Assembly (NCBI RefSeq): GCF_000003815.2
Contig: NC_049982.1
Coordinates: forward strand, 26,889,367-26,946,614
DNA length: 57,248 nt
Direction of reading: 5' to 3'
DNA from: Branchiostoma floridae
Taxonomy: Eukaryota; Chordata; Leptocardii; Amphioxiformes; Branchiostomatidae
The notes under the pieces were generated by a model, which saw only the letters and a list, made by a program, of their open reading frames with translations, was not told where the DNA came from and searched no databases. Positions 20,349-31,819 of the stretch are shown piece after piece. Both the position numbers and the translations under genes were made by a program. The stretch's first letter is position 1, and the number at the start of each line of letters is the position of its first letter.

Positions 20349-21183
20349 TGCTGTATTTGCTCTCAAGCAAATGTCGGCCTTTCTAGTATTGAATTGTTCT
20401 GCCAGTTAATTCTAGTGACGCTGCAGAAGAGTTATGGATGTCCTTCAAAACACACGGAAGTAAATCTCCTGTTGTAGAGAATGAATCTTTGGGTGCTTGA
20501 GAATATATATTCTACGTAATGACAGTATATTACGCAATAGGCCATGTGGGGACGTCAGTTTGTTTGTTTGGGTTAGTGTGTGTTCGTAGTGAGCTCACCG
20601 TCACGAGTACGGTCGGGCATTTATTGACTCATCAGTCTCAACAACAGGACAACTTCTGTTTTACACATCGGTTCATCAGTGATAACAACAGTGTTAACAA
20701 CTTCTGTTTACACATTGTTGTTCTCATATCTACGACTCCAAGCATGTCTTGCTACAAGCTGGCGACCGTTTATCCTGGTTACCACGTTGTTATAGTCAAT
20801 ATCGAACTGGACGGTTAAAACCGAGGCTCTGTCCAGCGGATGTTCAACGTATCCTGACTTGCATCTACCTCTGAAGTTACAGTAAGTCATCGGAAAGCTT
20901 ATCGTTAACATAAGGCAACACATTGCCATAACAATGTTGCAAAATCAACGACATTGGCTATAAATAAGTACGCAGATACTTAAACATCAGCCAAGAGGGA
21001 GATATCCCACAATGACGCTTACACAACAGCATGAACAACACTGGGAGGAACAACACTCATGTCAGTAGGTCTAAGTTGCATACTTGCATTTTAGACTTCA
21101 ATTCATAACAGAACGTACAAGAGGTCAGTATGCGCCACACAGGGGCTCAACTTTCACACACACATCTTCTGAATCCCACAAGC
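20349..21183. other. Unassigned sequence
   Basis: No gene recognised. A 21-bp segment, GTAGTGAGCTCACCGTCACGA, at 20586-20606 recurs exactly at 21574-21594 beyond the gap. Confidence 0.4.
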
Positions 21184-21497
21184 NNNNNNNNNNNNNNNNN
21201 NNNNNNNNNNNNNNNNNNNNNNNNNNNNNNNNNNNNNNNNNNNNNNNNNNNNNNNNNNNNNNNNNNNNNNNNNNNNNNNNNNNNNNNNNNNNNNNNNNNN
21301 NNNNNNNNNNNNNNNNNNNNNNNNNNNNNNNNNNNNNNNNNNNNNNNNNNNNNNNNNNNNNNNNNNNNNNNNNNNNNNNNNNNNNNNNNNNNNNNNNNNN
21401 NNNNNNNNNNNNNNNNNNNNNNNNNNNNNNNNNNNNNNNNNNNNNNNNNNNNNNNNNNNNNNNNNNNNNNNNNNNNNNNNNNNNNNNNNNNNNNNNN
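21184..21497. other. Assembly gap (314 N)
   Basis: Run of N. Open frames crossing it are artefacts. Confidence 1.
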
Positions 21498-22089
21498 GAA
21501 TTCTCTTCTTCGCAAGCTCCGAAGAGAACTACGTTTTCCGACTATTTCACAGACAAGTACACACACCGTTAGGGTAGTGAGCTCACCGTCACGACGAAAA
21601 AGGATAGAAGAAGGGAGAGGGGTTAAGAAGGGGGGTAGAGACTGGATGACAGAGGGAGAACAGGCCTGACGCTCAACAGTATTTAACTCACGGTACAGTT
21701 GTAGTGGGCTAGTTAATATATAAGTTACAATCTGGGAGCTGGTGAGAACAGAAGGTGTAAAGTCTTTATAATGGCGTAAAAAGAGCTAAACAGCCGCCGT
21801 AAGTTCATGATATAAGGTAATCCAAAGTTACACGGTGTTGGAACTGTTGACACCTCCTGGCGAGCTTGGAGTTCGAGACATAACTTAAGTCCGTTCCGTT
21901 CGCGCATACAGCTCAAGGCGTTCGATTTACTAGTCGCGGGTAATCCATCAACGTCATAGCGATGCAGTCCTGACTGGTGCGATGATCATGACAGGATTCA
22001 AGTTGAACCGTCCGGCAATTGTCTCATGTCAACCACGCATGACTGCCACCACAGGCTTCTCTTGAGTAGGTTAATGTTAATGTCTCAAT

Positions 22090-22189
22090 NNNNNNNNNNN
22101 NNNNNNNNNNNNNNNNNNNNNNNNNNNNNNNNNNNNNNNNNNNNNNNNNNNNNNNNNNNNNNNNNNNNNNNNNNNNNNNNNNNNNNNNN
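22090..22189. other. Assembly gap (100 N)
   Basis: Exactly 100 N, the usual convention for a gap of unknown size. Confidence 1.
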
Positions 22190-22229
22190 ATATTCATCAG
22201 GTACAAGTCCAACGTTCTCGGTTGAATGA

Positions 22230-22680
22230 AGGGTCAACACGGGGGTTGTAGCTCGTACCGGAAGTACATCGACCGCACAGGGGATGACACTTCCGGCAAA
22301 AACTTGAAGTACATCCACACGGGGGCTGCCACTTCGGTAAAGCCTCAAGTTCAAATCCACACGGGGGTAAGCACTAACAGTAAAGTTTCAACTGAGTCCT
22401 CACAGGGGACTGCACTCACGAGAGTGAAGTGTCTCCACACGGGGGAGCACACCTCAATTCACCTTCACGTACATTCACATGTCAGGGAAGGGGGAGGGGT
22501 TGTACTCACGACAGTGAAGTGTCTCCACACGGGGGAGCACACCTCAAGTCACCTTCGCGTACATTCACATGTCAGGGAAGGGGGAGGGGTTGCATTCACG
22601 GCAGTGAAGTGTCTCCACACGGGGAAGCACACCTCAAGTCACCTTCGCGTACATTCTCATGTCATGGAAGCGGGAGGAGT
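22230..22680. repeat. Minisatellite: 40-45-bp ancestral unit evolving into a 90-bp unit
   Basis: The motif CCACACGGGGG or a close variant recurs near 22235, 22274, 22316, 22361, 22401, 22436, 22526 and 22616. The first copies are about 40-45 bp apart and diverged. The last three (GTCTCCACACGGGG at 22431, 22521 and 22611) are exactly 90 bp apart and almost identical. Since 90 is a multiple of 3, one frame stays open and gives a peptide with CLHTGEH phrases, but C2H2 finger spacing is absent. Confidence 0.88.
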
Positions 22681-24580
22681 AAAAAGGCATGGGGGTGAGG
22701 GATGCCGGGTGGGGAGGATAGAACAAGGCGGGTGGTGGGAGGGAGAGGGGTCAGGAGGACAAAGTTTTCCGGATAATAGCAGGTAAGAGCAGACCTAACC
22801 TTCGGGTGAGAAAACATTCCGTCAAAACAGTAAACAGACAACGGCCTTGTAGGATGGTATAGAATAGCTGTCAATGTGTCTGTAAGAGTGATATCGATAA
22901 CATTATAAACCGGAAGGAAGAACCTGTCAAATAAGGTATAGTCAGATACACCAAGGAGTTTCATTAAAATATATATCGCATCACTCCGTATACCTTGACA
23001 GCCGGCAATGGGCCTGCAAGACAAGGCTGCTGTACAAGAACTCCTTGGAAGCTCAGTCGGAAGATTAGTCCTACCAAGTGTCATGCATGTGTCACGCATA
23101 TGTATCACACGAAAACACGCAAAACGTCAAGGAAGGGTGTTACACAGGTTTGTCGGGGGTTCTGCGAGAGCTAGAAGAGAAGAGGAATAAAAGGATATGT
23201 TCATAATAATTACCAGGTTCCCACAGGTGGGTGGTCTTGGATGAAAAGTTGTGGAGGGGAGAGTAAACAATCGTAATTGTAAGGAGGAAGTAGATCTAGA
23301 CTGACGGTCATCATCACGGTTGGGGGTAGTGGGAAAGTGTCAGGGAAGTCTCCCGTTACTGGGCAATCACCCTCGTAAAGGGAAGAATGTGTGAAATAGC
23401 TGTGATCAAATTATACAGAGGCCACTAATTGGATTAGCAAGCACAGTACCGTAGATGTAGTAGAGTGTTACATAAACAACAATCACACAGAGTGCAGGCG
23501 AATTGTAGTATACAACGGGAGAACCTCGCGTCAAAGTCCTAGGTATGCGTCAGGAGATGGGGCTGGGTAAAGACGGGATTGAAGGGGACTTAGGGAAGTG
23601 GGTAGGATGGATAGAAAATGCTAGTTGTGGCAGAGGCCGGGAAAGGTCATACCTGCAGTGAGAAACCAATCGTCACAAAACAATGTCAAGCCTGGTAGAA
23701 TGGCCACAGGACAGAAGTGAATGTCTGCGTAATGTCTCAGTACAAACAGCGGCTCACAAGGTAGACTAGCGGTATAAAAATCAAGGAAAGTCAAATCAAG
23801 GACATAATACTCTTCAGGCCAATGCACACGCAGATCCCTTGTTCTACATCCACTCCGTTTTCCTTTGTAAGGCGTAAGTTAGAAAGGATCAGAAAGGAGA
23901 GCGAGCTGCAAGAAGGTACATGTATGATGTATGCATATCAAGAATGTGCACAGGGATATGTAAAGTAGGATCCACTCAGCTCTATCTTGTTGGCGATGTA
24001 GGGGCTAAAAACGGGGAGGAAGGGGTAAATTGAGATCAATTGTCGTTTATAAGGATCACCACGCTCCCAGGGATGGGTGGTCTGATGACACAATAGAGGG
24101 CAGTCTGGCAACTATTGTCACCGTGGGCGGTGAGGATGTGCGTTGTCACTGAGGGACGTCTCGTCGCTGGAAAATCTCTCATAAGGAAAGGAATGTGTGA
24201 AATAGCTCAATGAACAAAACCTGCTGCGTACATAAGAAGGCAAAAGATACCGCCATTAGTAGGGTAACCACACAAGACAAAAACAAAAAACAAACAGATG
24301 ATTAGCGCTCGTATCTGCAAAGAAGAATCATACGTAGACATCAAGATAATAATAATAAAAAAAAAAATAATAATAAAAATTAGCGTCGGCGTCCTGTGGA
24401 AATTAAAACGGGGCATCAAAGTTCTATGACCAAAAGGCAAGGTCGAGTAATACACACGATTGCAAGAAAACAGACATGTACATGCATACAAGGTACGAGG
24501 GAGGGGGGACGGGATAAGGGGAAAACCTGAGATGCAGCACTTCTCGGCCAGCCTGCCTGGGGGAAGCTTCTCACGGGGAT
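22681..24580. repeat. Diverged duplicated segments in unassigned DNA
   Basis: About 23205-23400 and 24045-24210 share ordered matches, for example CAGG-GGTGGGTGGTCT near the start and GGAATGTGTGAAATAGCT (GAAGAATGTGTGAAATAGCT in the other copy) near the end. This suggests an old tandem duplication of about 830 bp. No gene is recognised in this interval. Confidence 0.5.
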
Positions 24581-26690
24581 GGTCAAGTTGAGCCGGTCGG
24601 GCGGGGAGGTCGCAGCTCAGGACAAGGAATCCTCAGGGCTGCCGAGGTGAAGCACGCAGTTGTCACAGCAGAAGGGAGGCGCAAAACCAGCAGAATATCC
24701 ATCCTGCTCCGGTCGGGTACATGGGGTACAGCTCGGCGTGGAGAATCCGGATCCAAGGCAGTAATCCTCACGGCTGAGCGACAGTTTCTGACTGAAGGTA
24801 ACCCAGAAGCGTATCGAACTACAAGGCGAGTCCACGAAGTAATCCAAGAGAATCCACACCGTATAGAGGCACGAGGTTGCGGTACGGGAGAAGAGGTCTC
24901 AAAACAGGTCCTTAGTACAAACAACGCATACTAACAGAGGACAGGACACCATTATAATATAAACTCGACAAGTCAGGAGCTCAACAAAATATGACCGTAC
25001 TCAGGAAGGAGAAGCTACGAATGACCTACATGGGAGATGGGGGAAAGGTCAGAGGGTAAATGGGGTCAGAGGGATAAGCATCAGGGTTGGGGGACACGTG
25101 ACTTGTCTGCTCAGCCGTCGGAAAACTTGAAATCTCCCTCTTCTTCTGGGGTGGGTCACCACTGCAGTCTGCTTTACTCTCCCGCTGCAGTGTTTTGAGT
25201 GACAGGAAGTCAATGTAAAAGTAATCGCAAAGGCCAGACTTGCCGGGGTGGCGAAGCACATGTCAAATGTGGAAGATCTAGTCGCTGATCAGACTTGACA
25301 GTTCAAATCACAGAAGAGGTAGAAGAAACTCGATCGATTTGGGGCTTAAGGAGCGATACAGCTCCAGATACCACATAAGAACAATAGATATCCCTTGTGT
25401 TCAAGTGCATAACTGTCTGAAATATTGTCTTTTATATGGACGCTTGGATGTATGGATGTGAGGTGTGGAGAGGAACATATAACATGTATAAAGACTGAAA
25501 TGTCAAAAGCTGATCTCTTTTGAACAGCAAGCATTTAATAAAGTTTGTATACACAGAATAACAGTTACAGTCAACGTTTAAACCACTTTGACTTCGTGGA
25601 ATTTTATACAATGTCGCACGTACCAAATAAGGGACACCAAACTGAGACGGAAAACAGTGATACTTGCATGCAACTTACAATACACTTCTACAATTTACAG
25701 TTAACTTTACAAAAATGTGGTAAGGAACGGGTACATGATCAGTTAAACCATGGTTACAACTCGCTGAAATGTTTACCAAAAACGAGACCTGAAAGATTAG
25801 TTCATTGGCTAATAGCGTTTTCACGAGACCTCGTATGAAAAATATACTTTGAAACGATGAAAGCTCCTTGCTTTGACTGAAAAAAAGTTTTCCCTTCGTC
25901 AAAGGGAGACCAACATGGATGTGGTGAAAACCCTCACTACAGCGTGTTTACGAAACTACACCAAAGTCTTGTTCGTACAATAGACCATGGGTATGTTGAC
26001 TATAGCACATATAAGACAAACTAGCAGTTAACGTGTTCTGTGTACATCTTGACATGTATGCAGCTTTGCTTGTGTTTCTTACAAGACATGCAGCAGAGTT
26101 TACTCTTCCCGATACGCCTCAGCATTCCTGAAAATAAAGAGAAACAACATCAGAACTGCGTTAAAGAGTAACTTAAACTCGGTCTATTTCAATGTCAACA
26201 TCATGTTAACATCTGAATTATCCAAAGTTGTATGATTTGTATTTGAACTTGTTGGTGTATTTGCAAGTGGCATGGTTGTTGAATTATTGCACACAATGCG
26301 TAATCATATTTACGCGTAAGTGATAAGTTTGTGGGGCCTCGATTTTGTTTGTGGGGGACGGTGTTTCTCGTTCGTTGTTCGTCGGAAAATGAGAACATAA
26401 AACCAAGGCGAATATTTCGCAGCTTACATAGCTACTTGCTGTCTACACATCTATCACGTGACTTATCCCTCACCAATCAGTATTGTCGGCACTAAATTTC
26501 ACGTGACTACGGGAAAGATAAAATTCTCTGTCCCATCGAGACCAAGGTTGTTGAAAAGAACCTCCTTGCCCACACGAATAAGGCACACAGTTCAAATTTC
26601 GGGCACAATAACTAAATTATGAAATATTCAATCAATTTCAAATCATAGTGATCATCACTTTCCAGCCGACGTCCTTTTAAACATCAGTTG
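24581..26690. other. Unassigned sequence
   Basis: No exon with a recognisable domain. Overlapping open frames on both strands at 24583-24934 and 25026-25261 lack motif support. Confidence 0.35.
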
Positions 26691-26695
26691 GTAAG

Positions 26696-26908
26696 TAAAG
26701 GCCCCCTCTCACTTGACGTGCGGCACGCTTGCGGCATTGCTGCGTTCGTTCCCTGCGTCCCTGTTTTGTTATTTTCTTCGTTTTTTNNNNNNNNNNNNNN
26801 NNNNNNNNNNNNNNNNNNNNNNNNNNNNNNNNNNNNNNNNNNNNNNNNNNNNNNNNNNNNNNNNNNNNNNNNNNNNNNNNNNNNNNTCAAGTGAGAGGGG
26901 GCCTTAAG
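26696..26908. mobile_element. Harbinger-like MITE (AGGCCCCCTCTCACTTGA termini) with a gap inside
   Basis: The left terminus AGGCCCCCTCTCACTTGA (from 26699) is the exact inverse of the right terminus TCAAGTGAGAGGGGGCCT (ending 26904). Flanking TAA on both sides fits the 3-bp TWA duplication of PIF/Harbinger elements. The interior left half (CGGCACGCTTGCGG, CTGCGT, CTGTTTTGTTATTTTCTTCG) is homologous to the start of the fold-back element at 18338, so both belong to one family. A 100-N gap (26787-26886) hides the middle. Confidence 0.85.
26787..26886. other. Assembly gap (100 N) inside a MITE
   Basis: Exactly 100 N. The inverted-repeat structure of the surrounding element probably broke the assembly. 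Confidence 1.
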
Positions 26909-27183
26909 CGGCGATAAAACAAGGATGAACTGTGATCAGAGCTGTGTGGGTCGTGTTCCTAATCTTATGCCATGAAATCATTCATTGTTCATCAAGACAT
27001 TGTTCGATGAGAAATCCCTTCATATAATAACCAGAAAAGAAGTTGGTATCTCACATTTGGCAGAGCTGAAGTGATTAGAATTTTGGTAGACATTCATAAA
27101 TTTGAGTTACGCACACTATTTCTGGACGAGGCATAAAATATTTTGATCAATCCTCGTACAAGCACCCCAATAAGTATTCTTAC

Positions 27184-28148
27184 CATATGCTTTGCCGTCA
27201 TACACGGCAGCGAGGAAAGGCTCCGTCTTCAGGTGTTCAACAGGACCGCCCCCCTCCCCGTCCTCTTGGCGCTCTGGTTCGGTCATGCGCTGTCTGGCCT
27301 GGGCATGCAGACAGTACAGACTCTCCTCTCGCGTGGCGAAATCTTTGAGCTTCTCGTCCGTCTGTAAGGGAATCAAGACAAGAACACATATTTTATTTCA
27401 CGAATTCCATTAAAGCATACAAAATTATTTGCAACATCTCTGGCTATGTTAACTAAAATGTCCTAAGATTATGAAAATTCACCGTTCCTTTCTTCAGTTA
27501 TCCTCTTTGACAGAGATCCCCTGACAGAGGTTGGGGGGGGGGGGGGGCACTTATAATTACAGCCCATGGGTTTACACCTAGATCATTTAGTTACTACGCA
27601 AAAATCTGTAAACTAACATGACAGGTGCTACAAAAATGTAAATGATCGTATCAAAAGCCACATGAACGCAACAGCCTACACGGACAAGGAAGACAACACT
27701 TACCACTACACCGTCAGCGACTGAAAGGCGGCTGTTCTGTTCCTTGGAGGCGTCGCACGGGCACAGGTACAAAACGTGAACTTCACCTGAAGGGGACTTG
27801 AACTTCTTCGACCGCACGAGTTGGAACCCGAGCCGTTTCGGGTACCCGTCCTCGTCACAGTCGGCCAAGGCGTAGATGTTGTCCCTTCTTAGCGGGAAGC
27901 ACAGGCGCTTGAACCGTAGGCAAAACGTGTAGCGATGTATGGGCGTGGCTACATAAGTCACGGTTCTGCAAAACAGTTGTTTGTTTGTTTATTTTCAAAC
28001 GCCTGGGTGGCCTATTCTGTTTCGACAAACTGTTTTTCAATAGGGCCCAGTTACACATATACATACAAGGAAAAAAAAGTAAAACGTACTACAGGGAAAA
28101 TAAATAGACATACACATCGGAACATATAAGTAACCCCTATAACTATGA

Positions 28149-28191
<43 letters not shown>

Positions 28192-28910
28192 ATAAAAGCC
28201 CTGCAGTCCCATAAATAGCCGCTAGGATGCCCATTATCAAACTTGACATTCGTATTTCCTAAGTGAGTGCAGAATCCATCCTCAGCTTCTCCCCTCCACA
28301 CACACACACACACATATACACCCGCCCACACATACAAACACGTACACACGTGCACATAAAAGGCTCCTAAGACAAGCTAATTACAATTTGTTCACGGTGA
28401 ATATGTTCAAAGTCAAACATACTATAAATTTCTAACCATGTAACGTTACACCCAAAACTTTATTGATGATACTTACATCGCCAGGCTGCCGGGATATTCC
28501 TCCACGATTCGGGCACAGCATCCAGAAGGTAAGTTGTCGTATGTAACAGTCTTGCGAGGCTCCGTTAGCTGTGCCGACTTCTGTTGGCGTTGACTTTCTG
28601 AGCCAGAAGTCCTGTCGTCAGCTGCCTCGATTCGGGCCTTCAGAAGGGCCATCCTGCGTAGTTTCCGCATTGTTAACGGCACCTTACTGTCTCGTAGCTT
28701 CTGGTAGGCCTTTTGGTCCCTTACTAGTTTCTTCTGCGACGTGTAGGGATCCATGACTTCAACCGTCTTTGTCTGTGTCTCAAGACTTAACTGAATGGGT
28801 AAGGGCTTATTAGGGTCTTTTATACTGTTCCGTGTTTCAAGACAACTGATGCTGGTATTGTATTCGGCAACCTCAGTTGACGGATTTGTATTCAAAATGA
28901 ACAAAGCCAC
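27184..28910 (-). CDS. Uncharacterised gene, three spliced exons (partial)
   Basis: Three minus-strand exons join in one frame: 28910-28477, 27965-27704 and 27361-27184. The donors are GTAAGT (28476-28471), GTAAGT (27703-27698) and GTAAGA (27183-27178). The acceptors are TTTTGCAG before 27965 and CCTTACAG before 27361. Together they give about 291 residues. The first exon is basic and helical in part (QKKLVRDQKAYQKL, MRKLRRMALLKARIEAADD). The second reads YVATPIHRYTFCLRFKRL and DNIYALADCDEDG and ends SRLSVADGVV. The third is acidic and hydrophilic (LKDFATREESLYCLHAQARQ). I do not recognise the family. The IHRYTFC phrase and the following strands weakly recall a PTB/PID fold, but this is a guess. 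The start at 28910 is the first ATG of the open frame, and a later Met (MDPYTSQKK) is possible. The open-ended last donor means more exons lie downstream, below 27184. Confidence 0.7.
27534..27547. repeat. Poly-G tract
   Basis: A run of about 14-15 G within the intron of the minus-strand gene. Confidence 0.9.
27704..27965 (-). CDS. Exon 2 of the uncharacterised 27-29 kb gene
   Basis: A 262-nt exon with strong acceptor and donor. The split codon AT|A continues from exon 1, and the exon ends in phase 0. It holds the most conserved-looking part of the protein, including three Cys (residues in CLRFKRLC and YLCPC) and alternating hydrophobic strands. Confidence 0.75.
28152..28190. repeat. (TA)n(TG)n microsatellite
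   Basis: Simple repeat in intron 1 of the minus-strand gene. A shorter (CA)n tract follows at 28298-28316. Confidence 0.9.
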
Positions 28911-29452
28911 AGATGCATATTTATACCAAGTTTATACTAACTAACACCGGTGTCTTTTCATGTGATAATACGTATTCAGACATGGAGCTAAACAGTCTTT
29001 CATTGAGGTTTCAGACAACTGACGCTTGTGAGTGTATCTAGAAACTTCAATTCACAACTTACGTACATGCACAATGAACAATTCAAGTTTGATATGGAAA
29101 ATCAACATCTAAATGTAAGCCGAATATTACAATACTTGCTCAAAAGATAGCAATGATACTATAGTATATGTATTCGGCAATCTAAGTTTGCAAGGTGAAT
29201 TTTATCTTTGGACTTGCTTTGGACTTTTGATACATGAAAAGCGACTTGATAATCGTTTCCGCCTATATCAAGACTGTGCGAATTACATTTTTGTATTACC
29301 GTTGTTATGTTATATCCATGTTTTAATGGTTTTAGATGAAGTAGTAAGTGTGTAGTTTGGGAATATTGTTTTCTTATGAATAAAGATGTCATTTTGAATT
29401 TAAATTGAAACAAAGAACATTTCATTAAAAGACAAATGTCATCTGCGATGCT
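28911..29452. other. Upstream flank of the minus-strand gene
   Basis: No exon recognised. Promoter or 5' untranslated exons of the 27-29 kb gene would be expected here, but no clear core-promoter element was seen. Confidence 0.3.
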
Positions 29453-30417
29453 TTAACCCTATTCAGACCGGGGGGGGGGCTTTTGAGGCCCGCGCTAACT
29501 TCGATGTCCTATAACGCCAGAACGCCTTACGCTAAAGCCACCAAATTTGGTGAGTTTTCCTAAAATATTGTTGGCAACAATTTTAGGAAGTTTGACAAAT
29601 TTTCCATTTTTTCGTGTTGCCATGGCAACCGTTTGCTGACAGGCAGTTTTGCCAAAAATCACTATTTTTTGTTCTAACAATGTATTTTTCACATTTATTT
29701 GCTACATTACTGCTACTTTGTTACATAAATAAAATCTTATATTATTTAGCATATCTTTCATAATTATATATGCATAAATTATGCTAATTTGATGACGTCA
29801 TCAGCCCAAAATCCAAGATGGCGGACCGTATGGCCAGATCAAGAATAACAAGCTAATTATTCCGTAAAATTTGTAACTACCTGGTATTTTTTCATCAAAA
29901 ACCATCTAAATGAATGAATTTAGTCTATTTCCATTGCCCTTTGTGATTATTTGTTGCAAAAAAAGTAGTTTTAAAAATTCAAGGTACTGCATATAATATG
30001 GCGGAGCCTAACTCGTATCATAGATGTGCATTACGTCATTTTATGACGTCATTATGACGTCATCGATGTTGCCAGTGGCAATACAAGTCGTAATAAACAT
30101 TATTATTCTGTTATCTGCACTTGTTCTTACATTTTTGTAGTATAACTTGAAGTTGTCTGAGAATACCCTTTTTTCATGGGTCCTGCCAATATAATCAAAT
30201 TGATGACGTCATAATTACGTCATCTTACGTCAACGTAACGTCAAACGTCAAATATACGTCAGATATTAAGTCGATATCATGTCCTGAAAATTTGGTGGCC
30301 CTACGGCACGTCGTTCAAGAGTTAGAGGACTTAGAAGTGGAGGGCCTCAAAAGCCCCCCCCCCCCCCCCCCCCCCGGTCCAGGGATGACCAAAAAAGCCC
30401 GGTCTGAATAGGGTTAA
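29453..30417. mobile_element. TTAA-flanked non-autonomous DNA transposon (piggyBac-type?)
   Basis: The target duplication TTAA lies at 29453-29456 and 30414-30417. The element (29457-30413) begins CCCTATTCAGACCGGGGG and ends with its inverse, CCGGTCTGAATAGGG. The inverted repeats extend inwards for roughly 100 bp, through GGCTTTTGAGGCC on the left and GGCCTCAAAAGCC on the right, then CCACCAAATTTGG on the left and AAATTTGGTGG on the right. Homopolymers of G on the left and about 25 C on the right lie at matching positions. No transposase is encoded. TTAA duplications are typical of piggyBac and Kolobok elements, so the superfamily is inferred from that. Confidence 0.9.
29793..30211. promoter_or_regulatory. 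Cluster of TGACGTCA palindromes inside the TTAA element
   Basis: Perfect CRE/ATF-type palindromes TGACGTCA lie at 29793-29800, 30044-30051, 30055-30062 and 30204-30211, with several TACGTCA half-matches between 30031 and 30250. TGACGTCA is the established binding site of CREB/ATF bZIP proteins. Function here is only inferred, because the motif may simply be part of the transposon sequence. Confidence 0.55.
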
Positions 30418-31640
30418 CATACACACAGGACACCAAGCGCAAACCCCGATCCTATTCAGGGCCACTCACATCCTTACAAAAGTACTATGTCAATCACGTC
30501 AAACTCAAAGATATCCCTTTCCACACGAAAACACACTACAAACACCTATTTCTGTCGTACTTTCATGTTCGGAAGATGGGAGATAGCTTATGTATCGTAC
30601 TTTGAACCTATAAACATCCGTTATCTTTTAACACCGCTTTTGTTGCGAAGAATACTCAGAGGCACGTTATTAGTAAGTTCGGTAGCTATAAAAGCGCCAC
30701 CTAGCAAACCATTGTTACATGGCGTCGCAATTTAGACTCATCAAATATTGTCCACATGTGAAGATATGGTATCGTTTTCAGGCGATCTTCAACAGGGAAC
30801 CCCTGTTATTGTGCCTTGAGGTAACATTTTTATCTCGGGCCGGTGTCTCAAAAGTTTTTTCGTCGCCATGGTAACAGATCCCGACGGACGAGTGTGCATC
30901 TTGGTGAGCAGCTGGCCAAAGTCGGAGCTTTTCCTTTTTTTCTCGACGCTTTTTTGCTGTCCTTCACCTTCAAGATACAAGAGGCCGCTTTTCCACTAAA
31001 CACAGATGGCATCTTGGTCTGACGTTGAGGTCACATTAGTTCAAGCTATGTGCGATACCGGCGTTACATTTATATCGGCTAATCCATGCAACAAACGATT
31101 ATTATCTCAAGTGATTGTAAATTTATATTGTTTTATTTTTTTTCCAAATTGATTATGCAAATAAGGCTACAATTAGTATAGTCGTCTATTTCCTGATTTC
31201 AAATGATATGTTTTTTTTTCTATCCATAAAAATGTGTATGGTTATGTATATGTCAAATTAGGCATATTGTAATTTGTATCATTTGTTATTTGTTATATCT
31301 GAAATGACTAAAGGGTTAATGACCCGCCCTGAGGTGTATATGGTGTCATAACGCCTGGGCCTTTGCTATAACCACTGAATAAAACCGAGTGAGCGAATTT
31401 GCAACATCCTGACGGATGCTAACTTATTATTATGCTAACTTATTATTTTCATAACATTTTTGACGAGATAAAGCAACAAAAAATAGACAAGATTAACGCT
31501 TCAAATATCTATCCTTTACTGCATGGTTTAGCCGATATAATTAAACCTAACGCCGGTATTGTACAGAGTTGGAACTGATGCGGCCTCCTCCACGCCGTCG
31601 GAGTCTGGTGGCGTAGCGCCCTCTGGCGTCTTGAAAGTGA
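30418..31640. other. Unassigned sequence
   Basis: AT-rich, with no recognisable exon or repeat family. Confidence 0.35.
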
Positions 31641-31649
31641 ACGACTACT

Positions 31650-31819
31650 ACTAGCTTGTGTCAGGAGCTCCTCACGTGACCTATTTTCTGTACGGCTGTG
31701 ATTCGCCAGCGCATCTGACCTCTTCTGACCTCGGCCTCGCGGGTTTCACAAAACAAGAACAAGCTGGCTGCATGCACATCGCTTCCTCACGTATATTTGG
31801 CTTTAACCAGGAAAATCAG
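31650..31819 (+). other. Candidate 5' exon of the kinase-like gene
   Basis: A strong donor (AATCAG followed by GTAAGTC, GT at 31820-31821) closes an exon-like, GC-richer segment about 1.6 kb upstream of the acceptor at 33424. An ATG-initiated frame (31658 onward) runs through the donor. The first long coding exon downstream has its own ATG, so this is best read as a non-coding or alternative first exon. There is no promoter motif to confirm it. Confidence 0.35.

Noticed and set aside
21084-21669. Open frames spanning runs of N (also at 22024-22360, 26684-26917, 44911-45237 in alternative frames, 47556-48320, 50601-51677)
   Set aside because: They are open only because N is untranslatable.
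22226-22786. 186-codon frame with HTGEH phrases resembling zinc-finger linkers
   Set aside because: The phrase comes from a 90-bp minisatellite unit. The paired Cys/His spacing of C2H2 fingers is missing.
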